In this document: piece by piece, positions 1 to 11,736 of the stretch | Position numbering within the stretch: position 1 is the first letter of the stretch | Layout: the number at the start of each line of letters is the position of its first letter | Origin: Cephalopachus bancanus | Taxonomy: Eukaryota > Chordata > Mammalia > Primates > Tarsiidae | Assembly: GCA_027257055.1 (NCBI GenBank) | Contig: JAPVLO010000970.1 | Span: 124,001 to 188,000, forward strand | Length of the DNA stretch: 64,000 nt | Reading direction: 5' to 3' | Made by a program: the position numbers and the translations under genes | Notes under the pieces: model-generated | What the model saw: only the letters and a program-made list of their open reading frames with translations | Told to the model about the DNA's origin: nothing | Databases searched by the model: none

Positions 1-1175
1 CCTAGTTGGCTTCTTTTCCAGTTTCCCACAGCAACTGTTCCATTTTCTTACCACACTCCTCTGGCCTCCAAAGTTAGCCCTCCTTGTCCCTAGCTTGCCT
101 CAACAGATAATCTAGTTACATACTTCCCTGGAAAAGAGAGAGCCTATTGGTCACAAACTCTCTCTTTCCCTCAAAACATTTATTTCCATGACTACTTTTA
201 TCTTCATTCTTGTTGTGGTATCTTTTCCAGGCTAACCTTGTTTTCCTTCTTACTTATCCCCCAATAACTCCTTTAAGACTTTCTGTTCTTTTAAGGATCT
301 CCCTTCTCTCTCCTGTGATCTTCAGAATTTTTCTCAACGAGTTCCTTCTCTTCTGTCTGCAAACATATCCAAGAACCCCCCCCGCTTTTACCTTCTCCCC
401 ACAACCCCATCTTCTTTTTAATCCTCCCATCCCTACAGGCTATTTCATTGAAAGAGTCAAAAAGGGTCCGGGACATGAGAATCTGGCTGGGACTGAGAAA
501 GGAAAAGGTAACTCCTGCTGTTAATGGGACTGAGACAATTACAAGGTTAGCAGGCAACATCGTTTTTCCCAACATCATGCAGCAGCTTTAAAATTCCATA
601 AAGCCACCCTTTTTCAGTGACTACTGCTTTCTTATCAATGATGCCTCCAGACCCACTTGGCTCTTCTCATCATTACTGGGGATTCCCAATGGTGGAGCTG
701 CTTTTGCCTGATGAGAGCACCTAATTCCTAGTTTATTCCCACTTCTATTCTGACTCAGTGATAGTAACCAATATAGAACTGATCCCTGTTTTCCTTAGCC
801 CTCCTCAGAATCCTTCAGCAGGAACCCACAAGAAGCTTTTTTCTTCCCTCTTGTTGAGCAGCATTCCATGGTTCCACTGGCGTGTCATTCCTCATGATGA
901 ATGAACAGATCTGACTTTGTCAGACTACAGGCTTGTCCTTGGTGATCTTTAGAATTAGGCTTTGAATGTCATCCTCACCTTGAGCTTCCCCCAAATGAGA
1001 ATTTGACGTGTTTAACTTCAAGCCTAGCCCAGTCCCATATTTCCTGCCTTGAGAATGAATGCCCCCCACCCCTTCTTGGTTCAGCCCAGGTATAGTGCTG
1101 ATAATAGACGGACATGGTGCCATCTTACCCTAGAGCAGTAGCGTGAGCTAACAATCTGTTATTAGAATAATAGGG
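1..1175. other. Anonymous non-coding DNA
   Basis: Pyrimidine-rich stretch in the first ~550 bp, then mixed sequence. I recognise no repeat family, exon or RNA gene. The open frames here are short and have no domain resemblance. It may be an old, unrecognised LINE or MER remnant. Confidence 0.5.
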
Positions 1176-1500
1176 AGCCGGGCTCAGTGGTTCAGCCTGT
1201 AATCCCGCGCCTTTGGGAGGCTGAGGTGAGTGGATTGCCTGAGCCCGCGGGTTCGAGACCCGCCTGGGCAGGCGAGACCTCATCTCTACAATAAATCAAA
1301 AAATCTGCCGGGTGTGGTAGCGCATGCCTGTAATTCCGGCTGCTCGGAAGGCTGAGGCGGAAGGATCGCTGGAGCCCAGCAGGTCGAAGCTGCGGTGGCC
1401 GGGAGCGGCCACTGCACTCCAGTCTGGGCGACAGAGTGAGACTCCAACTCAATAAATAAATAAATACATACATACATACATACATACATACATACATACA
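1176..1500 (+). mobile_element. Alu-type SINE, young lineage-specific dimer
   Basis: Full dimer starting gccgggctcag, with the left-arm block gcctgagcccgcgggttcgag, the linker acaataaatcaaaaaatc, a right arm with many intact CpGs, and the end gagactccaactca. The tail is (aata)n followed by (cata)n. The GTGGCCG-GGAG-CGGCCAC hairpin of the right arm is perfect here (1392-1415). I found no clear TSD because the 3' flank is microsatellite. Confidence 0.92.
1450..1500. repeat. (AATA)n(CATA)n microsatellite
   Basis: Tetranucleotide tract grown from the A-rich tail of the adjacent Alu: four aata-type units, then about nine cata units. Confidence 0.95.
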
Positions 1501-1528
1501 GTGACTCCAGAAGGAGCCAAGAGGTTGA

Positions 1529-1898
<370 letters not shown>

Positions 1899-1917
1899 TT
1901 AAAAATAATTTTAAGGG

Positions 1918-2192
1918 ACTGGGCTTGGTGGCTCAGCCTGTAATCTCAGCACTTTGGGAGGCCGAGATGAGTAGATTGTCTGAGCCAGGCAACTTGGTGA
2001 GACCTTGTCTCTACAATAAATCAAAGATTAACCAGGCATGGTAGTGCACACCTGTAGTTCCTGCTACTTGGAAGACTGAGGAGGAAGGATCACCTAAGCC
2101 CAGCAGGTCGAGCTGGGGTGGCCGTGAGCATGCCACTGCACTCCAGCCTGGGTGGCAGAGTGAGACTCCAACTAAAAAATAAAAAATAATAA
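1918..2192 (+). mobile_element. Alu-type SINE, sense
   Basis: Starts gggcttggtggctcagcctg and ends gagactccaactaaaaaataa. It has the lineage-specific linker acaataaatcaaagatt. Part of the left arm is missing: the block after 'tgagccaggcaacttgg' is shortened. Confidence 0.88.
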
Positions 2193-2720
2193 TTTTAAGG
2201 AAGTGTTTGAGTTGGAATGGGGTAGAGGGACAAGCGTAAGTGACTCTGGGTAGAGTAGGATGACTTGTGTAAAAGGATAGGTGCAAAAGCAAACAAGTCA
2301 TGTTGGAACAATAGACTGGAGAGACACAGAGTAAGAACACGTTCATTTATTCATCTCTCTTTCCTGTTAAGTATGTGGTGTGAGGGCTAGGGAGAGGCTG
2401 ATTCAAAAGAAACTATTGCAACAGGTGACCATCACAATAATGGAAAACTAGTCTAGAAATGGAAGAAGAACAGAACTATCTATCCGTATTATAATTTATA
2501 GTATGTTCTGTGCTGAGAAGCCCAAATCCATACATGTGTATATATATATAAAGCAGGCAGCTTCTTTTGAAGGTACTTTACTTGTTATCTGTGGAAAAGC
2601 TGCTTTCAACTTCTGCTGACTTGGACCACTCAGAGTAGGAAGATATTTCTTTCTTCTTGACTCTGAGGGTCTTACATTTGGAAAAAGGGGATTTGATTTT
2701 CCTCCTTAAAAGACATCTCA

Positions 2721-3018
2721 GGGCTGAGTGCGGTGGGCTCAGCCTGTAATCCCAGCACTTTGGGAGGCTGAGGTGAGAGGATTGCCTGAGCTTGGGGGTT
2801 CGAGACAAGCCTGGGCAACTTGGTGAGACCTCGCCTCTACAACAAATCACAAAAACTAGCTGGATATGGTGGCGTGCATCTGTAGTTCTAACTACTTGGA
2901 AGGCTGAGGCAGAAGGATCGCCTAAGCCCAGCAGGTCGAGGCTGTGGTGGCCATGAGCATGCCACTGCACTCCAACATGGGCGACAAGAGTGAGACTCCA
3001 ACTTAAAAAAAAAAAAAA
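2721..3018 (+). mobile_element. Alu-type SINE with TSD
   Basis: Dimeric Alu from ggctgagtgcggtgg to the oligo-A tail. The target-site duplication agacatctca is at 2711-2720 and 3019-3028, extended by extra A/G on each side. Confidence 0.93.
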
Positions 3019-3019
3019 A

Positions 3020-3610
3020 GACATCTCAGGACAAATATTACAAACCAGGTCAGTCAGTATCCTCCCCTCCCCCCCCAAGAGGGATGGCTGATGAACTGCA
3101 TGTCATAGTTATTCTGAAAACCCGTGCTGTTTTTCAGTGAGGCCATTTAGAATCGACTAAGTATTTATTTGTTTTGTTTCTGGACCATGTTTAAGTTTGT
3201 CCTTTTTCTTGTTATCACTAAGAAATGCTAAGGAATGCCTGCATTACATCATCATTTTGATAGAAACCAAAGCCTAAATTCTGCTGCTTTTGCAGTAATC
3301 ATCACCTTTTTTAATCTTGGGTAAATTCATTGAAATTGGTTAGCTGGTTAGGTGGTAACTCCATTTATGAGTCCTTTATCCCTATTTGGATGTAATGTAA
3401 CATTTTTAACTGACTATATAAATAATAATATTAAATATAGTAGGATGTTTGTCCAGCAACAATTTATTGAGCACCAACTATGTACCAGAAAATGTCAAAC
3501 GGTGTTTTGAATAATTGAGTTGCTTTTATTCAAATTAGAGCAGTAAATGACTTCCAAGATATGTTTTTTAGAAAGAATTGTCACAGGAAGAGTAGGTAAG
3601 ATATGACTTC
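3020..3610. other. Anonymous DNA with a short L2-like piece
   Basis: Mostly unassigned. Around 3450-3490 the phrase caacaatttattgagcaccaactatg resembles the 3' end of LINE-2. Nothing else is supported. Confidence 0.4.
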
Positions 3611-3629
3611 TTGTAAAGAAACTTTATTA

Positions 3630-3913
3630 GCCGGACTCAGTGGCTCAGGCTGTAATCCCGCATCTTGGGAGGCTGAGGTGAGTGGATTGCCTGAGCCCGT
3701 GGGTTTGAGATCTGCCTGGGCAACTTGGCGAGACCTCATCTCTACAATAAGTAAAAATAATTAGCCGGGCGTGGCAGTGCGTGCCTGTAGTTCAAGCTAC
3801 TTGGAAGGCTGAGGTGAAAGGATCGCTGGAGCCCAGCAGGTCAAGGCTGCGGTGGCCGGGAGTGTGCCACTGCACTCCAGTCTGAGCAACAGAGTGAGAC
3901 TCCAACTCAAAAA
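3630..3913 (+). mobile_element. Alu-type SINE with TSD
   Basis: Dimeric lineage-specific Alu (gccggactcagtgg to actccaactcaaaa). The TSD aaagaaactttatta at 3615-3629 is repeated as aaagaaactgtatta at 3914-3928, with one mismatch. Confidence 0.92.
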
Positions 3914-4059
3914 AAAGAAACTGTATTAATTCCATCCAATTGAAGTAAAGTCCATGAATTTGAGTGAAAAGTGTAACTTGAAATAGAACTTTGTCAGTTA
4001 CAGCTTTAATGAACAAGTAGCAATTTACTCATTTATATTTTACTTAAGTAGGATAAACT

Positions 4060-4260
4060 GTGTGCCAAGTTCAGTTCTAAGCGCCTTACAAATATTAACT
4101 CATTAATCCTCAAAACAACCTTATGAAATGGATACTATTTTCACCCCCATTTTATAGCTGAAGAGATGGAGTCACATCAAGATTTAGTACCTTGTCCAGA
4201 GTCACGTGGCTATTAAATCATGATGTTGAGATTTGAATATAGGCAATCTGTTTCCATAGT
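4060..4260 (+). repeat. MIR SINE, sense
   Basis: Shows the MIR core order: cttacaaatattaactcatt, aacaaccttatgaaatgg, ccccattttatagctgaag, gtaccttgtccagagtcacg. This is an ancient mammalian SINE; copy boundaries are approximate. Confidence 0.8.
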
Positions 4261-4269
4261 CTGTGTGAC

Positions 4270-4960
4270 GTATACTAAGCTCCAAGTAGGTTTTTTCTGA
4301 GGGAACTTTAAGGTTCACTTGCTTACGTGAATACATCATGCCCCCTGAAATCTTGTTTATGCTACTGATGTGTTTATTGAACTCCTTAATGCCCGTATAA
4401 AGATCTTTTTCTACCCAACTCTAATCCAGATTATGACATATTCTGAATTGTGTTTATGCTTAAATTTTGTTATTTTTAGCTATTTTTTTGGAGCACTCAC
4501 TATGTGCCAGGCACTTGTCTCCAAGGCTTAATCTTTTGGCTGTCACACTATTTAGTTTCACAAGTTCTCTCTTTCCCATTTCTCCTTCAACAGCAGACTC
4601 CTACAGACCCCACATAGGATAACTTTATCCTGCTTAAACCTTTTAGTGCCCATCTCTAAAGTCCAAGGGAAAACCTTTATTGAACTATATCAATATGTAC
4701 AATGACTGAAAATTGTGTCATGTACAACAAAATATATGTGCTCCTAGGGTACCCAGTAGGATTGAAATAGGTCAGTCAACAATTTTGTGTTGCTCATTCC
4801 ACTTGGAAGGTGAACATGTGAGGCCATTTCAGGTTACTTCTCAGCTTAAAATCAGGAGCGTCAAAATAATAAAGGGACTGGATGATCTGCCTGGGGTTGG
4901 TCTGATAATTAGTGAGATTCTGTTCGGCTTTGAGAACATGTGACTTTTATCTGTTTCTTT
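4270..4960. other. Anonymous DNA
   Basis: No recognisable gene. A short stretch near 4490-4520 (gcactcactatgtgccaggc) resembles MIR or L2 3' sequence. The rest is unassigned. Confidence 0.4.
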
Positions 4961-5131
4961 TATTGAGACAAGATGACATATAGTATGCCAATATATATTT
5001 ATACACATTGTATTTCATTTCTCTCAGCAATATTTTGTAGTTTTCAGTGTATGTACAGATCTTGCATATCTTTTGTAAGATTTATCCCTAAGTATTTCAT
5101 GGTTTTGATGCTATTTGACATAGTATTTCTT

Positions 5132-5292
5132 TTTTTTTTTTTTGAGTTGGAGTCTCACTCTGTCACCCAGACTTGAGTGCAGTGGTCGTTCCCCGCCACT
5201 GCAGCCTTGACCTGCTGGTCTCTGGCGATCCTTTCGCCTCAGCCTTCCAAGTAGCTGGAACTACAGGCATGCGCTATCATGCCTGGCTGATC
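5132..5292 (-). mobile_element. Free Alu right monomer, antisense, with TSD
   Basis: Only the right monomer is present: poly-T, gagttggagtctcactctg ... gcatgcgctatcatgcctgg. The TSD gacatagtatttctt lies at 5117-5131 and 5293-5307, so this is a separate insertion, not a broken dimer. Its 5' end (minus strand) starts gatcagcc, at the inter-monomer boundary. Confidence 0.9.
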
Positions 5293-6202
5293 GACATAGT
5301 ATTTCTTATTTCAGTTTTTGATTGTTGGTAATATATAGAAATAGAATTGTTTTTTGTACATTAGCCTTGTATTCTGCAACATCAGTAAACTCATCAATTT
5401 TAGTAGCTGTTTTTATAGATTTGATTCATAGATGGTCATGTCTCCTACTAATAAGACTTTCCAATCTCCTTTCCTCCTTTCCAATCTAGATGCTTTTATT
5501 TCTTTGTTTTGCCTAATTGCACTGGGTAGAACCTACAGTACAATATTGAAAAGAAGTGGTGAGGAGCCTTGCCTAGTTTCTGATCTTTGGGGAAAGCATC
5601 CAGTTTTTACCCTTAACGGAGATGTTTGCTGTAGGTTTTTTGTAGTTGTCCTTTATCAGGTGGAGGAAGTTCCCTTCTATTCCTAATTTACTGAGTATTA
5701 TTTTAAATTAGAAACAAATGTTTAATTTTCTCAAAATTTTTTTGTATCTATCATGATGATCATATGGTTTGTTAAAAGTCTTTTAATATGGTAAATTACA
5801 TTTATTTTCAAATGTTAAATCAACCTTGCATTCCTGAGATGATCCCCACTGGGTCTTGATTGTCATTTTAATATATTGTTGAATTTGCTAAAATTCTGTT
5901 AAGAGTTTTTATATGTATATTTATTAGCGATATTGGTGTTCAGTTTTCTTAAGACATCTTCACCTAACTTGGATATCAGAGCAGTACTGATCTCATAGAA
6001 TGAGTAGAGAGCAATTCTCACATCTTCAATTTTCTAAGAGTTTGGTATTACTTTTTCCTTAAATATTTGGTAGAATTCCCTAGTGAAAACATCTGGACTT
6101 AAAGTTTTCTTTGGGAAATTTTTTTTTAACTACAAATTCAATTTCCTTTGGGGTGTGGGGGGGCTTTTCAAAACTTGTAATGACTGAAACAAACAAAAAC
6201 AT

Positions 6203-6516
6203 CTAACCCCGCAGCTTCTGGAAGAACCACTTATTCTTGCCTGTCTTGTACTTCTCTTCAAACTTGACCTTGGCCTCCTGTAGGGTCTTGTGTTTAAGAG
6301 CAGGGTCTCTGAAGACATCCTGGTTGCTGACAGTTTTGTCCAAGGATTCACAGAGTACCTTGTGGGCATGAGGTGATTTTAGTTATAAACTTTCATAAAA
6401 GCTGTAGGGACAGTCTGAAGTGCTATCATTAATGTTCTTCATGAGACGGCTTTGTGTCTGGAATAGCATCCAGCCAAGACCAGTGCCACTTTCCTGGATT
6501 TCATGAACTTGCCCAT
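6203..6516 (-). pseudogene. RPL27P: RPL27 processed pseudogene, internally deleted
   Basis: On the minus strand the copy opens with ATG at 6516-6514 after a gctgccaaa leader, encoding a MGKFMK start, and ends with a stop at 6205-6203 after codons for ...[10 protein letters not shown]. These are the two ends of ribosomal protein L27, a 60S large-subunit protein. The C-terminal part also shows [17 protein letters not shown] and [13 protein letters not shown] segments. The copy spans 314 nt against about 411 nt for the intact coding sequence: roughly 96 nt in the middle are missing, and there are frameshifts and stops, so no product is expected. There are no introns, part of the 3' UTR follows the stop, and an imperfect target duplication (aaattca-tttc, near 6134 and 6553) flanks it. 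It therefore arose by L1-mediated retroposition into the antisense old L1. Confidence 0.92.
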
Positions 6517-7904
6517 TTTGGCAGCAACCACTCAGGCCTACAGAGGAAAGCCAAATTCAGTTTCTGTAATAGGAATAGTATATTCACATCCTCGATGGTT
6601 TTTCTCTTTTTTTCTTAAATATTCTTTGATAATTTGTGTCTTTCACATAATTTATCCATTCCATCTATGTTTTCAAATTTATTGTGATAAAATTCTTCAC
6701 AAGATTTTCCTATATTGTTAAAATTTGTAGTCTCTGTAATGATGTCCCCTTTCTTATTTCTGATAGTGGTAACCTGTGTCATCTTTCTTTTTTCCCTCTT
6801 CTGTCTGGGTAGAGGCAGATACATTTTATGGATCTTCCTAAGAAGCTTACCATTTCCTTGATTTTTCTCTTACTGTTTTTATGTTTCCTTTAAAAAAAAA
6901 ACGTTTTCTGTCTCATTGATTTCCACTCTGATCTTTAATATTTTCTTTTTACTTGGGGTTTTTCCCTTGCTCTTCTTCTATAAATTTCTTTAGGTACAAA
7001 CTAAGGAATTGATTTGAGACCTTTCTTCTCTTCAAAATTAGAGTTTAATGGTGTAAGTTTCCCTTCAAGTACTGCATAAGCTGCATTCTATATTTTTGGT
7101 GTGATGTGTTTTCGTTTTTATTCTGTTCAAAATAGATTCTAATTTCCTTTTCATTACTTCTTTGATTCATGGGTTGTTTAGAAGCCTGTTGATGGTTTCA
7201 AGATATTTGGGGGATTTTGCAGCTATCTTTGTGTTACTGATTTATTCAATTCCATTTTGGCCTGGGTACATAAGATGCATGATTTGGATTCTTTTAAATT
7301 CATTCAGACTTGTTTTATGACCCATAATATGGTATACCTTAATAAAAGCTCTGTACATACTTGAAAAAAATGTGCATTCTGCTGTTGTTGGGTGGTGTGC
7401 TCTATAAACGTCAGTAGGATCAAATTGTTTGCTAGTATTTTTCAAGTCTTCTATATCCCCTCTGATTTTCTTTCTATTTGTTCTGTCAATTATTGAGAGA
7501 ATGGTGTTTGAAATCTCTGACTGTAATAATGAATTTATCAATTTCTGCTTACAGTTCTATCAGCTTTTGTTTCATATATTTGAAGCTTGGTTGTTAGTTG
7601 CATACATGTTTAAGATTATTATGTACTCTTGATGAATTGCTCCTTTTAATATTATGAAATGACTTTTTATTCATGGTAATAGTCTTTGCTCTACAATCTT
7701 CTTTCTCCGATGTTAATAAAGCCATTTTTGCTTGTGTATTAGTGTGATATATCCTTTTCTGGCCTTTTACTTTTAACTTATTTTTATTATTATATTTAAA
7801 CTGTTTTTTGGTAGGCAATGTATAGTTAATAGGTTCTTGCTTTTTAAGATTCAGTCTATAGATTTCTGCCTTTAGTTGGTTTGTTTAGACCATTTACATT
7901 TTGA

Positions 7905-8640
7905 ACCAACTTTATTTAGATATAATTTACATACCATATAATTCACCCATTTAAGTGTACAGTTTAATGTTTTTTATTTTATTTAAGGTTGTGCAACTGT
8001 CACCATAATCTAATTTTAGTACATTTTCATCACCCTGAAAGAAACACTGTACCCGTTTATAGTCAATCTCCACTCTCTCCACACCCACCCCGCCCTAAGC
8101 CACCACTAATTTACTTCCTGTCTCTATAGATGTGCCTATTCTGGAGATTTCCTATAAATGAAATCATACAATGTATGGTCTTTTTTTTTTTTTTTTTTTT
8201 TTTTTACTGGAATCTTTCACTCAGCATACTTTTTCAAGGTTCATCCATGTTGTAGCAGGTAACAGTACTTCATTCATTTCATGACTGAATAATATTCCAT
8301 TGTGTGGATATATACCACATTTTGTTTATACATTCATCAGTATAAATATATCAGTTGATGGACATTTGGGCCATTTCTACTTTTTGGCTATTATGAATAA
8401 TGCTACTATGAACATTCATGTATAAGTGTTTGAGTGAACATGTATTTTTATTTCTCTTGGCCATATACCTAGAAGTGGGATTTCTAGGTCACATGATAAA
8501 TCTGTGTTTAATATTTTGAGGAACTGCCAAACTGTTTTCTAAAGCAGCTGTAGCATTTTATATTTCCACCAGCAATGTATGAAGGTTTCAATTTCTCCAC
8601 ACTCTTGCCAACATTTTTTATTGTCTGTCATGAGATATCT
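7905..8640 (-). mobile_element. LINE-1 (L1M) 3' end, antisense
   Basis: The plus strand carries the typical inverted L1M 3' end: attcacccatttaagtgtac, gaaatcatacaatgtatgg, ttttcaaggttcatccatg, aggaactgccaaactg and caccagcaatgtatgaagg, in that order. A poly-T tract (8181-8205) interrupts it. Confidence 0.85.
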
Positions 8641-9180
8641 TTCCATTTATTTAGGTCTTCTTTAATTCATTTTAGCAGTATTTTAGAGTTTTCGCAGTAA
8701 AAATTTTGTGCTTCTGTTAAGTTTATTCCCAAGTATTGTGTTATTTTTGATGTTATTATAAATATAATTGTTTTCTTAATGTCATTTCAGATTATTCATT
8801 GCTAGTGTATAAAATGCATGGTTTTTTTGTTATACTGACCTTATATCCTCCAATCTTTTTGGACTCACTTATTAGTTCTAATAGTTTTTTAGTAAATTTA
8901 GAATTTTCTATATACAAGATCATGTTATTTGTATTTGGAAATAGTTTTACTTACTTTCCAACCTGGATGTCTTTTATTTCTTTTTCCTGCCAAATTGCCC
9001 TGGCTGGAACCTCCAATACAATATTGAATAGAAGTGTGAGATTTTACACCTCATCTGATTCCTGATTTTAGGGGCAGAGTATTCAGTCTTTCACCATTAA
9101 TTTTGACATTAGCTCTGGGTTTTTCAGAGATGATCTTTAATCATTTTGAGGAAGTTCTCTTCTATTCCTACTTTTTGAGT
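8641..9180 (-). mobile_element. LINE-1 ORF2 fragment, antisense
   Basis: The plus strand reads attcccaagtattgtg, agttttacttactttccaac, ccaaattgccctggctgg, which are inverted L1 ORF2 blocks. Positions 8897-9032 are the probable source of a 136-bp copy found at 9892-10027. Confidence 0.8.
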
Positions 9181-9745
9181 GGTTTTATCATGAAAGGGTA
9201 TTGTAGCCTCTGTCTTGGGAATGAGCTAGGGTAAGGATCAGTGTTCTTGGTCTGCTGTGCCTGGAGTAGAGATGGAGGAGGATTCCCCATCTTCTTGGCT
9301 ACCCAAAGTGGAGCCTTAGTAACCAAGAGCTGGGAAAGGTAGTAAAGAATCAAGTTGTAGCTAAGATGCCACCTGCTCTCACTGCTTGTGAGATTTAGTA
9401 GAGTTTTAGTTTAAGATTTAGTAGAGTTTCTTGGATGTGTGTTTCATATATTTGCTATATGTCCTTTGGACAATTTCCAGTGATCTTAAATTATTGCTTT
9501 TAAAAATCATTTTTACTAGTTAAATTGTTGCTTTGGTGGGCAGAGAATCTGCCAAGTTCCTTACTCTCCCATTCTGGAAGTCCCAGTCAATGATTAGGAC
9601 TAACTTTTTAAAATGTATTTGGAAATAATTTCAAATCTGTAGAAAATTTGCAAAAAAAAAAAATACAAAGAGCACTCTTACACCCTTTACTCAGATTCAC
9701 CTATTGTTAGCATTTTACCCCATTTGCTTTATCATTGCATACTCT

Positions 9746-9746
<1 letters not shown>

Positions 9747-9797
<51 letters not shown>
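9747..9797. repeat. (GT)25 microsatellite
   Basis: Uninterrupted GT tract inside the L1M 3'-end fragment. Confidence 0.96.
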
Positions 9798-9799
<2 letters not shown>

Positions 9800-9891
9800 G
9801 TATACATATTTTCTGAGCCACTTGGGGGTAAAGGTACATACCTCATGATCCTTTACCACTAAATAATTAAATGTGTATTTCTTAGAAATTC

Positions 9892-10027
9892 TTTAGAATT
9901 TTCTATATACAAGATCATGTTATCTGTATTTAGAAATAGTTTTACTTACTTTCCAACCTGGATGTCTTTTATTCCTTTTTCCTGCCAAATTGCCCTGGCT
10001 AGAACCTCTAATACAATATTGAATAGA
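9892..10027 (-). repeat. 136-bp direct copy of 8897-9032 (templated insertion)
   Basis: Matches 8897-9032 over 136 positions with five mismatches by my count and no gap. The flanks on both sides belong to a different part of L1 (the 3' end), so ORF2 sequence sits inside a 3'-end fragment. The left junction shares the short word tttagaa with the source. Confidence 0.85.
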
Positions 10028-10173
10028 CGAACTATACTCTTACACGACCACAGTATAGTTATACATTTCAGTAAATTTTAACACTGATTATCTCATCTGC
10101 TATAGAAATTCTAATCTTCAAATTATTTTTATTTCATACTTTTTCCCTGTTTTTATATGTACTGTATATATAT

Positions 10174-10459
10174 TTTTAGTCAGGGTCTCACTCTGTCGCC
10201 CAGGATGGAATGCAGTGGAATGATCATGGCTCATCACAGCCTCAACCTCCTGGGCTCAGGTGATCCTTCCACCTCAGCCTCCTGAGTAGCTGGGACTACA
10301 AGCATGTACTACCATGCCCAGCTATTTTTTTTTTTTTTATAGAGACAAAGTCTTGCGATGTTGCCTAGGCTGGTCTTGAACTCCTGGGCTCAAGCAATCC
10401 TCCCGCCTTGGCCCCCCAAAGTGCTGGGATTACAGGCATGAGCCACTGTGCCTGGCCTA
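10174..10459 (-). mobile_element. Alu SINE, J-like, antisense
   Basis: The plus strand reads gtcagggtctcactctgtc ... gtagctgggactacaagc ... tagagacaaagtcttgcg ... gtgctgggattacaggc, the inverse of an old AluJ-type dimer. Confidence 0.9.
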
Positions 10460-10604
10460 TATACATTTTATGTTGTATGTAATATTGCTATAGTGGTACA
10501 TACATGGTAATACATGCTCAAATGTTTTTCTACTGATACACATGGTAGAAAGGTTACTAAGCAACCACTCCAGAGGTTGACAAAATGCTTTTACTGTATC
10601 GGCT

Positions 10605-10770
10605 CAGCTGATCCTGCCACCACCTTGTGACACAGACAATATTTATTTTCCTCACTATTATCAAATATGAATAAACACTGAGGGTTTTACTAGAGATATG
10701 AAGCTTATTAGCAAGTGTTAGATCTGGTCTTCACCCCTAGGGTTTTTGACCCCAGAGTTTGTATTCTTTC
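10605..10770 (+). repeat. Degraded MIR-like sequence
   Basis: Weak match to MIR order: accaccttgtgacacagac, a run like tattttcctcactattatc, then gtgttagatctggtcttc. Boundaries uncertain. Confidence 0.4.
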
Positions 10771-11192
10771 CACACCAAACTACCTTGCTGAGTAAGCTCT
10801 TAGCTGTCTACATGTGACTTCCCTACTTTATGAGTTTTAAGGCAATTTAAAATAATGTCATTCTAAAAACTATGCCAGATACTTCCAACATACAGAATTG
10901 AAGACATTGTGGTTCAGTGAGGTTAAGTGACCATCATTTCTTAGACCCTTCCTTAAGCAAAGTAAGAAAAAAGAAAACGTTACTACCATTTTCCTTCCTC
11001 TCCTCAAAATTATGCCCTCCATAAATCCTCAGAAATGTTTGGCTTGACTGCATAACAAAATTTATATGGCACTTTACCAATTACAAAGTATTGCAATACA
11101 TTCTTTCATTTTAGAGCCCCCAGAACCCTGTGAAAACAAGACCCCCAAGGTGATGCCTATGTACCTAAGGTTGGAGAAGTGCTCCTCTAGAG

Positions 11193-11616
11193 CAGGGGCC
11201 CCAACCCCTGGGCCACGGACTGGTACTGTTAGGAACCAGGCCACACAGCAGGAGGTGAGCGGCGGGTGAGCAAAGCTTCTTCTGTGTTTATAGCCGTTCC
11301 CCATTGCTTACATTACCACCTGTGCTCTGCCTCCTGTCAGATCAGTGGCAAGGTAGACTCTTACAGGAGCATGAACCTTGTTGTGAAGTGCATATGTGAG
11401 GGTACTAGGTTGCACGCTCCTTATGAGAATCTATTGCCTGATGTTCTGAGGTGGAGCTGAGGCAGCAATATGTTACAAAGTAATAATACAAATAAAGTGC
11501 ACAATAAATGCAATGTGCTTGAATCATCCTGAAACTATCCCCCTCACTCCTGTTCCATGGAAAAACTGTCTTCCATTAAACCAGTTCCTGATGCCAAAAA
11601 AGATTGAGGACCACTG
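11193..11616 (+). mobile_element. MER1-type hAT-Charlie transposon, complete with 8-bp TSD
   Basis: Non-autonomous DNA transposon of 424 bp. The left end is caggggccccaacccctggg; the right end, ...gattgaggaccactg, is its imperfect inverse. The internal phrases cacacagcaggaggtgagcg, ctgcctcctgtcagatcag and gcacgctccttatgagaatc match the MER1/Charlie3 group. The perfect 8-bp duplication ctctagag is at 11185-11192 and 11617-11624, the size expected of hAT transposition. It encodes no transposase. Confidence 0.93.
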
Positions 11617-11736
11617 CTCTAGAGCACCAGCCCTTTGCTCCTACTTGTACCTGGCTCGTATCCCACCCTCTGGCCATACTTGTGAATTCTTGTCATGGCC
11701 AGTGCCAGAGACTTTCTTTACAGCCAGATAATTTCT

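Larger units (their letters stand above)
4965..7904 (-). mobile_element. Old LINE-1 ORF2-derived sequence, antisense, interrupted
   Basis: Read on the minus strand this follows L1 ORF2. The plus strand shows diagnostic blocks such as agtatttcatggttttgatg, gcctaattgcactgggtaga, atagaatgagtagagagc and catgggttgtttagaagcc in the order expected of an inverted L1, from the reverse-transcriptase region near 5.0-6.1 kb toward the endonuclease region near 7.0-7.9 kb. All frames are broken. It is split by a truncated Alu (5132-5292) and by an RPL27 processed pseudogene. Divergence suggests an L1M-age element. Confidence 0.85.
9595..10170 (-). mobile_element. L1M 3'-end fragment, antisense, interrupted
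   Basis: The plus strand shows gaaaatttgcaaaaaaaaaa, cagattcacctattgttagc, gtgtatttcttagaa, then after an interruption cactcttacacgaccacag-like sequence and cagtaaattttaacactg. This matches the old L1M 3' end that begins ...aataatttcag. It is split by a GT microsatellite and by the 136-bp copied segment. Confidence 0.7.
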
